A program made the position numbers and the translations under genes. A stretch of 64,000 bases of DNA from Cherax quadricarinatus. Lineage: Eukaryota; Arthropoda; Malacostraca; Decapoda; Parastacidae. Numbering within the stretch: position 1 is the stretch's first letter; the number at the start of each line of letters is the position of its first letter. The stretch covers positions 16,470,773 to 16,534,772 of the forward strand of contig NC_091369.1 in the NCBI RefSeq assembly GCF_038502225.1. The letters are read 5' to 3'. Under the pieces are notes generated by a model. That model had not been told where the DNA came from. It was given only the letters and a program-made list of their open reading frames with translations, and made no database searches. Below, piece after piece: positions 1 to 13,500 of this stretch.

Positions 1-1459
<1,459 letters not shown>

Positions 1460-1605
1460 TATTATGTTTAGTACATACACACACACACACACTCAATCAA
1501 AAATAATGTATCTTACACTGCTGGTTTAAGTTCCTGTATTACACTGTATTATTCTTGTGTGTTTTACGATAGTTGAGTGTCGAGGTATTGTTCTATATTA
1601 CTGTC

Positions 1606-2232
1606 TTGTTCTTGTGTGTTCCTGTATAATTCTTGTGTGTTGCTATATTCTTCTGTGTTACTCTTCCAGTTTTATGAATCACTGTTCCATTTGGACTTGC
1701 ATATTACTGTCTTGTTCTTGTGTGTTCCTGTATAATTCTTGTGTGTTGCTATATTCTTCTGTGTTACTCTTCCAGTTTTATGAATCACTGTTCCATTTGG
1801 ACTTGCATATTACTGTCTTGTTCTTGTGTGTTGCTGTATAATGTTGGCTATATTCTTCTGTGCAGTTTTATGAATCACTGTTCCATTTGGTCTTGCATGT
1901 TACTGTCTTGTTCTTGTGTGTTGCTGTATAATTCTTGTGTGTTGCTATATTCTTCTGTGTTACTCTTCCAGTTTTATGAATCACTGTTCCATTTGGACTT
2001 GCATATTACTGTCTTGTTCTTGTGTGTTGCTGTATAATTCTTGTGTGTTGCTATATTCTTCTGTGTTACTCTTCCAGTTTTATGAATCACTGTTCCATTT
2101 GGTCTTGCATATTACTGTCTTGTTCTTGTGTGTTGCTGTATAATTCTTGTGTGTTGCTATATTCTTCTGTGTTACTCTTCCAGTTTTATGAATCACTGTT
2201 CCATTTGGTCTTGCATATTACTGTCTTGTTCT
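1606..2232. repeat. 106-bp minisatellite, about 6 copies
   Basis: The anchor ttgttcttg recurs at 1606, 1712, 1818, 1908, 2014, 2120 and 2226, so the spacing is 106 bp except for one 90-bp unit that has lost 16 bp near 1850. Units differ by a few substitutions (ttggacttg versus ttggtcttg). Cys/Leu-rich reading frames across it are artefacts. Confidence 0.9.
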
Positions 2233-3120
2233 TGTCAAACTATTCCGTTTTTATGCTACCACGAATTTTAATGAACATTTATGTTAAAGTAATTAACTGA
2301 ATGTTAACTTACTTTTCCCCATGTTTCTGAGCCGTTCTTGTTTTTACTTTAAGAACATAACATAAGAAAGAAGGAACACTGCAACAGGCCTACTGACCCA
2401 TGCGGAGCAGGTCCATGTCTCCCCCCCCCCCGGATTATTTATTTATTGTTCTTGTACATTACTGCAATGTAATATTGTACTACACTGTTTTAATGTTTTC
2501 TCGATCAGTACTTGTTCGTTACCTTAATTAAGGGGGTAAGTCAAAAATACACTTTTTTTCCTATTAATCCGATTTCAAATAAATTTTTACAGTAATTTAA
2601 AAAGTTTTTCAAACTTGCACATCGTAATTGTTATTTGGTTTGCCTATAAATATAGAAGGAAAAAATAATTAGGCGATTTTTATAACGTGTCACTCAAGTA
2701 CCGAATTTGCAAAATTGGTAAAATATACAATGTTCTAGTTGATCTTACGTGAATGGTAAAAGACTAAAGAACAATGTAACAACTGGATATGTCCGACATG
2801 TCAACATCTCGGATTTAAAAGAAAATGTTGAAATTGGTGTTTTTTTAAGGAATTTTCTGCGAAAAAATCAATAAAACAAAAATGGTAAAGACTGTTTCAA
2901 ATCCCAGTTGTTACTTTGTAAGAATATTATTGCTCAATAATGTCTGCAAAAAATCAAGAAAATATGTTCAAAAAATAACTGAAAATTCAATTGGGAAAGG
3001 AGAATAAATTACTTCTGAGAAAATATGACTATTATTTGCTATGGAAATCTACGGACATGTTACACCATACGTCAGGTGACGAGCAACCCCCCACCCCCCA
3101 CCATTTTAGTACTGCGAGGG
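2233..3120. other. AT-rich spacer with a short dispersed-repeat scrap
   Basis: No coding signal. At about 2350-2430 there is a fragment containing 'ggaacactgcaacaggcct' and a poly-C run, which resembles a dispersed repeat known to me from decapod sequences. The rest is AT-rich and shows nothing recognisable. Confidence 0.4.
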
Positions 3121-3939
3121 TAACTGTGACTGCGACTGTGACTGTGACTGTGACTGTGACTGCGACTGTGACTGTGACTGTGACTGTGACTGTGACTGTG
3201 ACTGCGACTGTGACTGTGACTGTGACTGCGACTGTGACTGTGACTGTGACTGTGACTGCGACTGCGACTGTGACTGTGACTGCGACTGCGACTGTGACTG
3301 TGACTGTGACTGTGACTGCGACTGCGACTGTGACTGTGACTGTGACTGTGACTGTGACTGTAACTGTGACTGTGACTGTGACTGTGACTGTGACTGCGAC
3401 TGTGACTGTGACTGCGACTGTGACTGTGACTGTGACAGTGACTGTGACTGCGACTGTGACTGTGACTGCGACTGCGACTGTGACTGTGACTGTGACTGTG
3501 ACTGTGACTGCGACTGTGACTGTGACTGTGACTGTGACTGTGACTGCGACTGTGACTGTGACTGTGACTGTGACTGCGACTGTGACTGTGACTGTGACTG
3601 CGACTGTGACTGTGACTGTGACTGTGACTGTGACTGCGACTGTGACTGTGACTGTGACTGTGACTGTGACTGGGACTGTGACTGTGACTGTGACTGTGAC
3701 TGTGACTGTGACTGCGACTGCGACTGTGACTGTGACTGCGACTGTGACTGTGACTGTGACTGTGACTGTGACTGTGACTGCGACTGTGACTGTGACTGTG
3801 ACTGTGACTGCGACTGTGACTGTGACTGTGACTGTGACTGTGACTGCGACTGTGACTGTGACTGCGACTGCGACTGTGACTGTGACTGTGACTGTGACTG
3901 TGACTGCGACTGTGACTGTGACTGTGACTGTGACTGCGA
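3121..3939. repeat. Hexanucleotide satellite (GACTGY)n, about 136 units
   Basis: An almost pure array of gactgt/gactgc over 0.82 kb. The sixth base is T or C in an irregular order, with a few other point changes (a 'taactg' near 3361, 'gacagt' near 3435, 'tgggac' near 3670). It yields (Thr-Val)n on plus and (Ser-Gln)n on minus; neither is a plausible gene. Confidence 0.97.
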
Positions 3940-4254
3940 AGACCTATATACGAGCATCAGAAAAGGTGCCAAGTAGTGTATTTTCCGAGAAAAAGCTTTC
4001 ACAATACTAATAATTTTCTGAGTTTAAAAATTACTACAATACAATATGGCATCCTGTCCTTTTGATACATAACAAAAATAAAATTGTTGTAAAAAACACT
4101 TAGATAAATGGAATAAACAAGCAAATTGCATCAAAATGTCGCCAGATTTATGCACTATTTTTCAGTAAGAAAAAACTGCATTTCATATATTTTTTTCCTG
4201 TGAATATGCCTCTTTAAATACCGTTCTTGTATGTTGATGCACTGTTGATTTATG
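3940..4254. other. AT-rich unique sequence, no feature seen
   Basis: No open frame of note, no repeat and no RNA signal recognised. Confidence 0.4.
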
Positions 4255-4268
4255 TTGTATTTTTCACA

Positions 4269-4859
4269 CCATACCCCCGGCCGGGATTGAACCCGCGGTC
4301 ATAGAGTCTCAAAACTCCAGCCCGTCGCGTTAGCCACTAGACCAGCTAGCCACAATAAGATTCATCCAACTAGGTATATTTCTACACCATAGGAAGGTTA
4401 GCACAGGCACCACTGTGACCACAAATGCAAGTTTTTACAGACGAATCTCCAGCTAGCGTGGCCGTGACGAACTCTAGCTCAAGTCCCTTCACTGCCGTCA
4501 ACATGACTCAAGAAATCGTAATGACACGATTGCAAACAAACCATACCCCCGGCCGGGATTGAACCCGCGGTCATACGATTTCTTGAGTCATGTTGACGGC
4601 AGTGAAGGGACTTGAGCTAGAGTTCGTCACGGCCACGCTAGCTGGAGATTCGTCTGTAAAAACTTGCATTTGTGGTCACAGTGGTGCCTGTGCTAACCTT
4701 CCTATGGTGTAGAAATATACCTAGTTGGATGAATATTTTTGTGGCTAGCTGGTCTAGTGGCTAACGCGACGGGCTGGAGTTTTGAGATTCTATGACCGCG
4801 GGTTCAATCCCGACCGGGGGTATGGTGTGTTTGCAATCGTGTCATTACGATTTCTTGAG
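4269..4859. mobile_element. Foldback tRNA-derived SINE-like element with 14-bp target duplication
   Basis: The 591-bp element is a near-perfect palindrome: the left arm (4269-4524) is the reverse complement of the right arm (4575-4825). Each arm carries a tRNA-like head: A-box-like tggtctagtgg (plus strand about 4750-4760) and B-box-like ggttcaatccc (about 4801-4811), with the same boxes mirrored near 4340 and 4285. The element is flanked by the identical 14-mer ttgtatttttcaca at 4255-4268 and 4860-4873. This is a target-site duplication, so the whole palindrome was inserted as one unit. Two related foldbacks occur near 37 kb. Confidence 0.85.
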
Positions 4860-5059
4860 TTGTATTTTTCACATTTGTTAAATGCTACACACAACCATTA
4901 ACAAAAAGCACTCCAAACTTTCCTAATACACCTTCCCAGAATTCCCATAAGATTTATCTAACTCTCAGGACCCCTATCTCTCTCTCACATCTAAACTTGT
5001 CTCCCTTATACATTATTAACACAAATATCATAATCCAAAACTATCATTATATGACAGCC

Positions 5060-6665
<1,606 letters not shown>

Positions 6666-7004
6666 TAACTCTCCGGGAATAAAACTGACCATTATGAGCC
6701 AATTTTTTGATGAAAAAAAAGATTTTATCAGCCAGTCCAGCAACCTGGCAAATTCGCCACTTTGTTAATGTATTCGATACTGCAGTTTTATGATGTATTG
6801 CATATTGACAACCGTAGCAACAAAAATCTCGTTTTTGCAACAATGGGTTGCTTATCTTTATTAACTATTGCTATGTTAAAATATACGTCCGCTTTCCTTT
6901 GCATGCCCAGTCAGTTCTTCTTTATTTATGTGTTCTCTTTCTTATCACTTTTTCAATCACAGTTTTGATATACACATTATTTACATTAAAACAATAGACA
7001 TTCT

Positions 7005-7203
7005 GTTTATTTTACTTTAAAACACTTGGCAATAGACTAACATTGCTCTTTGGAACTGTGTGATAGGCAAAGAGAGGCACAAACACAAGTGTTGCACAAA
7101 TCAACGACACACTAAAGATGGTGTTAATGTGTAATGCTGGAAGCACAAGTGCAGCTCCTGGCCCCATTTCAGAGGGTGAGGTAATCAGGTGTAACTTGAC
7201 CAC
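7005..7203 (-). other. Possible terminal exon or short hydrophobic ORF
   Basis: A 63-codon minus-strand frame (7012-7203) contains a hydrophobic stretch (INTIFSVSLICATLVFVPLF) that could span a membrane. Its stop is followed within a few bases by AATAAA. No family is recognised and no clear splice acceptor was identified. It may be a last exon or chance. Confidence 0.15.
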
Positions 7204-7388
7204 ATAAATGGTAAGCTTTATTGTGGTAATTAAAACAATCTCAGAGTTTTACAAACTTCTATTGACATTGTGAATATTTATAAACAATCTCAAGATTACA
7301 TATCATATGGTGTTATATGATAAGAAATTTACTACATATAAATTTTACTCATCCTAGGTATACATTTTTCATGGTAAGACATACAACA

Positions 7389-9320
7389 TTAAGATGTATG
7401 CAAAACATCCAAATTTGATCTTATTTTCATTGGTATATCAGTGTGACCGTATCTTAATGATACCTTGAGATACCTTGTATCATCAGAGTCAGACAACCCC
7501 ATCTTGTTAATCAATACTGCACACATTTCTCCGTTCACATTACTAATCAATTTACACTCGAATGCTTCCTTATGAGGATTAGATAAAACATTCTTATAAC
7601 GAGCCTGAGTTAACAAAGGGACGAAATGGGATGGGATTCCCTTTGCTTTACCGATATTTCCTGTCTCACCGCCCAACTCTACAGAACACAGTTTCGTCCT
7701 CATTGCTACTAATTCACTCGTATTATAATGTGACAGTTCAGATTTTAATAATCCTAACTCCCCTTTCCTATTATTATCATACAATGGATGATCTCTGGGG
7801 AATTAGAGAAATCCGTATATGGAGCCGATGATTCCCTCCTCGACTCAGTGTATAAATACCTCCATTTTATGCTATATAGGAATCTTGTGATTCACCAAAC
7901 GAAAAATCATCCCCGTAACGAGGCCTTAACACCTTATACCAAAAGTAATAAAATTTTTGGTATTTTCAAGAATTTGATAACAGAGACAGAGGTTGATTAA
8001 TAATTTTTGCTTGATAAATGAACAAATTTCTCCTAGAGCCAAATGAGTAATTTTTTTCAGAAATGGATTCTTGGCAGCTTTTCATTATTTATGTATCTGT
8101 ATGCATGCCCATACTTTGTAATACTAAATAGCGATTTCCAATAAATAGCATTATTAGTCAACTTGAAAGCTTTGGACTTAATGGAGCACGAGTAGCAGTT
8201 CTCTGTTCAGTATTAGTTCTAAAAATTTACTCTGTTCATGTAAATATATTACGTGAATTTTCTCTACTTCTAATCCAATATCCATCAACAACTGCAGCAA
8301 ATCTAAGCTCACTAAGTAATTTTTCTGTGGTAAATGACTAGGGACTAATTTGGTTTTGGTTTTCGGCAACTTTCTACCTTGAGAATTTGAAACAGCTTCA
8401 TAATAAGGAGATAACAAATCTTCTGACAAAATCATTTGTGAAAGTAACAAGGGGAGATCATATGTACCCCTAGTCACTATAGGATTAACTAGCTTGGTAT
8501 CGCTCACTATCCAATGCCCTTCATCCTCCTGACATGAAATATTACTCAACCCTAACATCAGCGAAAACATCCTACTTGTGGGAGTGTCTCAATCATCGCA
8601 TTAAAATCTAGACATGATATGAGTACCCTCCTCCCCTTCTTTTCTTTAAATTTTAGATTTACTAATGGATTATTTGCCTCAGTGAATTGACTGAATGCAC
8701 TAGTAAAACATCCTCTAAGATTTCGTTTAGTTAGATTATATAATTCATGGGAATGAATCTTCTTGTTAAACTCTTTAGATTTTAACACAAAGACATCTCA
8801 ACTGAATGATGGTAAACACGTCAATCAAAAGTCCTGTTTATCTTCAGATATAACATTAAGTAATCACCGTAGGTCTTACAATTCCCCAACTGCGAGTAAC
8901 CATAATCTTTATGGATAATCTCACTATTTCTTAACGATTTAAAGATTTCATCTTCAGGCGGAAACTGTTATTCATCTAGCCTCTTAAAACTATCAATGTA
9001 ATCATACTTTGTGGATTACAGTAATAATAATAATCACTGTAATCATAGTATAGAACTTGCTTACCTTTGTATAGCAAGGGTCAAACAACCTTAGGAGCGT
9101 CTGAGTATACGTCAAATATTTCCCAGCAGTGATATGTTCTGCTAAGCTCATTAGAGATCTGTTTAAAAACTCAAAGAATCTTGAAACCTGACATTATTGA
9201 CTTCCACTCAAAAGAATTTGAGTGCTTGCTTGGAATGAATCTCGATATTATATTTGGTAACAGTTAATTCTTTCAAAATAATTCCTTGATCACAGGACAT
9301 ATTATAGCAGATCATCATCA
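7389..9320 (-). pseudogene. Decayed protein-primed type B DNA polymerase (Polinton/Maverick-like)
   Basis: Successive minus-strand fragments follow the order of DNA_pol_B_2 proteins. From about 9200 to 8800 there is a region resembling the exonuclease-to-palm linker ('CKTYGDYLMLYLK'). At 8788-8558 lies the segment around palm motif A, where the usual D-x-N-N-L-Y is degenerate. At 8570-8178 is the 'LLSPYYEAV ... KTKTKLVPSHLPQKNY' region. At 7840-7389 is the C-terminal part with 'KAKGIPSHF' and the terminal 'SDSDDTRYL ... YGH' motif. The YxDTDS catalytic motif region near 7850 is mutated. Frameshifts and stops separate the blocks. No integrase, ATPase or capsid gene was recognised nearby, so it is an isolated remnant. 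The alternative is another invertebrate virus or element with a protein-primed polymerase. The family assignment rests on motif order, not on a search. Confidence 0.65.
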
Positions 9321-9329
9321 GCTTATTTC

Positions 9330-10155
9330 GTTTACTTTACAATGGAAATTACAGCAAACGCAATATACACCGATATAATTACTGAATGGTAAAGTATGAT
9401 TGTGACGTCTGTGCTTCGTTTTCGTATCTGCATAGAGATTTTTGACATAATTCACACGTGGTCTGTGATTTACATCGAGTTTTATCTTCTTCACCCATCA
9501 TTATATTGTACGAATATCTGCTTCCCTTTATACCCACCCAGTCATCATTCACCAGATGTTATAAACACTACCCACTCCATTTGGAAGCATAAAACATCGT
9601 TAACACTTTGTTAGCCATTCTCTAATGAATACTCAAATGTATTCACAACTGGGGTAAGCAAATTTTTTTTTAAATACTCCAATTTCAATAAAGAATAAAT
9701 TAATTTGTTCATGCCATAACTCGTGCCTTACATTTACAGGCGTCCTAATGACAACAAAGATTCGCGACGACTACTAGCAAATGATTAGCTTCTTCCATCT
9801 ACAGCTCACTCTTATAATCCTCGAGAGAGACAGCATATTAGCCTCTCTAAAGTTTAACATATGTTGAAATTGGTATATTATGATCGGAAAAAATGTAACT
9901 GTTATAGTAAATTGGGATCGTTAATTTTCGGTGAACGTCACGTGTTGCCTACTTACCTTTAGGCCTTTAAATTATCTCTCACCTATCTTACATTCAGATC
10001 AAAATTCGCCAACCAGTTATGATAAACCATTTCCTTCTAGATATACATAAAACTAGGACACCTCTAATTTGACCTTACCTGGGCGACAGATATAACCTGA
10101 GGTGGTGAATTAATTAATGGTAGCTGACGAAATATCACTGCTCTCCCCCCCTTCA

Positions 10156-10188
<33 letters not shown>

Positions 10189-10223
10189 GGTTAGTTCCAG
10201 ACACTATGAGGAAAGATTAAGGG

Positions 10224-10261
<38 letters not shown>

Positions 10262-12204
10262 GCACACACACAAACACAAACATTCTCACACACACTTTAA
10301 GGACATCCTTAAATTCAGATCAGTAGACCTCCCACCCGACAATAATCGCAAAGACGGAGATGTCGCATTGTTATGGCGATACCTGAGCTAATTAACACAC
10401 ACCTGACCATAAATTCACATCAAAACAACCTACTCAAATATAGGTTTTACACATTTCCCTATTAAAGTAAATGCATTCAAACGAAGGAATTTTATCTAAT
10501 TCCATCCTTGGTTATGGATCACAAAAGATAAGAAAAAACAATAACTGAGAGAGAAAAGGTAAAGTATGAAGGTGGGACACTTCCCAAGACATGTACGAAT
10601 AATACTCAAAAACAGGTAAAAATAAATATTATATCAGTCGCACAAGTCCCAGATCTGATGAGCTTTATACAGTTAAGAGTGTTAGCACATACGATAAGTT
10701 ATGTCGAGACAGTGGTTCATGCAATGAAAAATAATCCAATAATTAGCTGAGTCGGAAAATGGGTATCTTATTAGTCCCATTTCCTGTCAAAATGTTGAGA
10801 TATTAAATGTTTTATACGAAACTGGTATGAAAACACCAAGGAGAATCGAACCTGAATATTTATAGGTGATTAGTCACTTTTTAAATATGATGGATATTCA
10901 TGCTGAACTCATCAGAAATCCCAGAGCGCATAATCAATTGAAGGTCAAAGGTCGTGGGATAGCTATTAAGAAATCCCTTAAGCAAAATGCATTACGATGA
11001 ATTGCCTATTTGTATTTAATGGGCTTACTCAGAAGAGGTGATAAGAGGTGATAAGAGGTGATAAGAGGGGTGAACATATACACAAGTAGCTACTTTAGTA
11101 TCGTTGTGTTTCCCGGCAACATACCGTCTGTGATAAATGGTTTTGAAAACCATATGCAGTATATGGGAATCTTTATTGAAGAAACGTTTCGCCACACGAT
11201 TTTTTCAATAAAGATTCACATATGTTGCATAAGTATCTCAATCTTCAACATATCATCTGCTTTCGTCAGTAAGGTTTATAAACCCATTACCTTCGGTAAT
11301 GTTTTATACGAAGTTGCTTTGAAAATTATAATGTAACCCAAGATTATTTTTATACCAAAAAGAGGTGTGGAAAATTTTGATAATTCTCCTGTAATTTGTG
11401 TGTGGTAATTGTAGGGATAATAATGTTTATGTAAATTAGTGCATGTTAATATTGCTAGTGTGACTTATAATTTCCTTATATACTGTCACGATTTGATTAA
11501 GTTAGGTGAAATAGCTGTAACTTAGAAGAAATTAATATTCTGATAAGGAAAATGTATTACACATCCAGAATTGTCACTGAATTTAATTAAATGTATGTGT
11601 ATATGATAACGTTTTTCGGACAGCATAAAAAATGGTGTATCGTGAAAATTGTTCTAATGACTTGTGCCTAATTTAATCGGGTATTATCGATACTGATAGA
11701 AATATTATCGGCAGAATTTTATAACGACAAGAGAAGTGCAGATAAAAATATATCTGGAAGTATTTAGATGTATAAAGAATCGGTGTAATAAAGCTGATAA
11801 GGATGATAATTCTGGATGCAGTTATTGGACGCATGTTGACCACCAAGTGCATTGCAATAACTAATGTTTGTCTCCAAGTGTATAATTAACTTCAACCAAC
11901 AGTTAAGTTAGCCAATAATGGCCAATATTAGGTTGCCTTTCTGTTAGAGGCGTTAGGGCATATCATCAATGGAATAAATCGGTAATTGTCTTTAATTTTC
12001 CTAATTATGTGCTTAACGTGTGAATAGTAGCGTAAACAATATATATGAGTTAAGTCCCATAACTCTTTCGTAATAATACATTCCTTTAAACTAGGCGGGT
12101 GTTACTGCTTATATTATTATAATATATATTAGAATCATATGTTCGTAATCCAAGGTCCCAGAGTGAGTTGGGGAGCTGAGACAGTACACACTGAAGGGCC
12201 AACA
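9330..12204. other. AT-rich sequence with short (CA)n tracts; no gene seen
   Basis: Contains (CA)n at about 10160-10190 and 10227-10262, a short tandem of 'ataagaggtg' near 11035-11068, and the foldback fragment listed separately. No convincing coding or RNA feature otherwise. Confidence 0.4.
11149..11245. mobile_element. Foldback hairpin repeat, internally deleted copy
   Basis: 'atgggaatctttattg...aacgtttcgccacac' is followed almost at once by 'caataaagattcacatatgttgcataag', the reverse complement of its first part. The same sequences form the arms of the element at 63649-63886. Confidence 0.65.
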
Positions 12205-12494
12205 TTGTTTACCTGGAGTTTACCTGGAGAGTGTTCCGGGGGTCAACGCCCCCGCGGCCCGGTCTGTGACCAGGCCTCCTGGTGGATCAGAGCCTGGTCA
12301 ACCAGGCTGTTGTTGCTGGCTGCACGCAAACCAACGTACGAGCCACAGCCCGGCTGATCAGGAACTGGCTTTAGGTGCTTGTCCAGTGCCAGCTTGAAGA
12401 CTGCCAGGGGTCTGTTGCCCCTCGTTATGACACATTTTTCCAAACATCCCTCGTCTCTGATGTTTATCAACATCAGTAAGTTATTTTCTTCCAT
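12205..12494 (-). mobile_element. Dispersed repeat with tandem tail (likely LINE/SINE 3' end)
   Basis: On the minus strand the sequence ends in two copies of the 11-mer ctccaggtaaa (plus-strand tttacctggag, about 12209-12230). Its last 57 bp (12225-12281) match the tail of the SINE at 20521-20577 almost perfectly. An 83-codon minus frame (12243-12494) crosses it; I do not recognise the product and it may be part of the autonomous element's ORF. Confidence 0.6.
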
Positions 12495-12826
12495 GAAGAG
12501 TTCTCGAAAGTTATGTGGGGGGAAATGTTAATTAAATGTTAATTAAAGAAGGGTCTGGTGGGGAAAAAAATCACCCACATAATTTCTCACAAAAGGATAT
12601 AAATATAAATATATAAATTCAGAATTACAACAACGATAAAAAGTAAAACATAGGTTAAACCATAGAACTGAATTGTTTTATATTATCGGAGGTAATGTGA
12701 GTAGGATCCTAGATGCTATTAATGACAATATTAATGATAAAATAAAAAAATTAAAGGACGTTTAGAAGTTAACATTCCAACAAATTCTCCCATATTAACT
12801 TATTATCCTAGAATTATCAGGGCCAT

Positions 12827-12830
<4 letters not shown>
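12495..12830. other. AT-rich spacer, nothing recognised
   Basis: No coding, RNA or repeat feature beyond AT richness. Confidence 0.35.

Positions 12831-12899
<69 letters not shown>
12831..12899. repeat. (AT)n microsatellite
   Basis: Pure TA dinucleotide run of about 66 bp, directly before the LINE B fragment. Confidence 0.95.
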
Positions 12900-12903
<4 letters not shown>

Positions 12904-12904
12904 A

Positions 12905-13500
12905 GAACGTATCAGCAGATGGATCTAGATTTCACGAAGGGAAAAAGGTGAATGGTGCACTTAGGAGTCTGTGGAGACAAAGAACTTTGTCCATGGAAGC
13001 AAAGACGGGAATGTATGAGAGTACAGTTATAATAATGCTCTTATATTGATGTGAAGCATGGGTGGTGAATGTTGCAACAAGGAGAAGGCTGGAGGCAGTG
13101 GAGATGTCATGTCTGAGGGCAATGTGTGGAGTGAATATAATGGAGAGAATTTGTAGTTCGGAAATTAGGAGAAGGTGTAGGATTACTAAAACTATTATCC
13201 AGAGAGCTGAGGAGGGGTTGTTGAGGCGGTTTGGACATATAGAGAATGGAACAAAATAGAATGACTTCGAGAGAGTATAAATCTGTAGTGGAGGAAAGGT
13301 GGGGTAGCGGTCAGCCTAGGAAAGGTTGGAGGGAGAGGGTAAAGGAGGTTTTGTGTGCGATGGGCTTGGACTTCCAGCAAGCATGCGTAAGCGTGTTAGA
13401 TAGGAGCAAATGGAGACAAATGGATTTTAGGGCTGGACATGCTGTTGGAGTGTGAGCAGGGTAATATTTATGAAGGGATTCGGAGAAACCGGTAGAACTA
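12905..13500 (+). mobile_element. LINE family B, 3' fragment
   Basis: Matches the end of the longer copy at 31500-32975: 'VNVATRRRLEAVEMSCLRAM' region (about 13060-13130), then a 'RFGHIENGT' block near 13230 and the 3' region 'ggagtgtgagcagggtaat' near 13447. Frames are broken (stop near 13260). It ends where the 33-bp minisatellite begins. Confidence 0.8.

Noticed and set aside
2991..4010. 339-codon (Thr-Val)n frame and the opposite (Ser-Gln)n frame
   Set aside because: Simple translation of the hexamer satellite; flanking residues show no recognisable protein.
4740..4825. Functional tRNA gene
   Set aside because: Pol III boxes are recognisable but the arms do not form a proper cloverleaf and the unit is part of a mobile foldback element.
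10185..10225. Possible tiny LINE A scrap ('ctatgaggaaagattaaggg') between two (CA)n tracts
   Set aside because: The match to the YEERLRE region is too short (about 20 bp) to call, though its position between CA tracts is suggestive.
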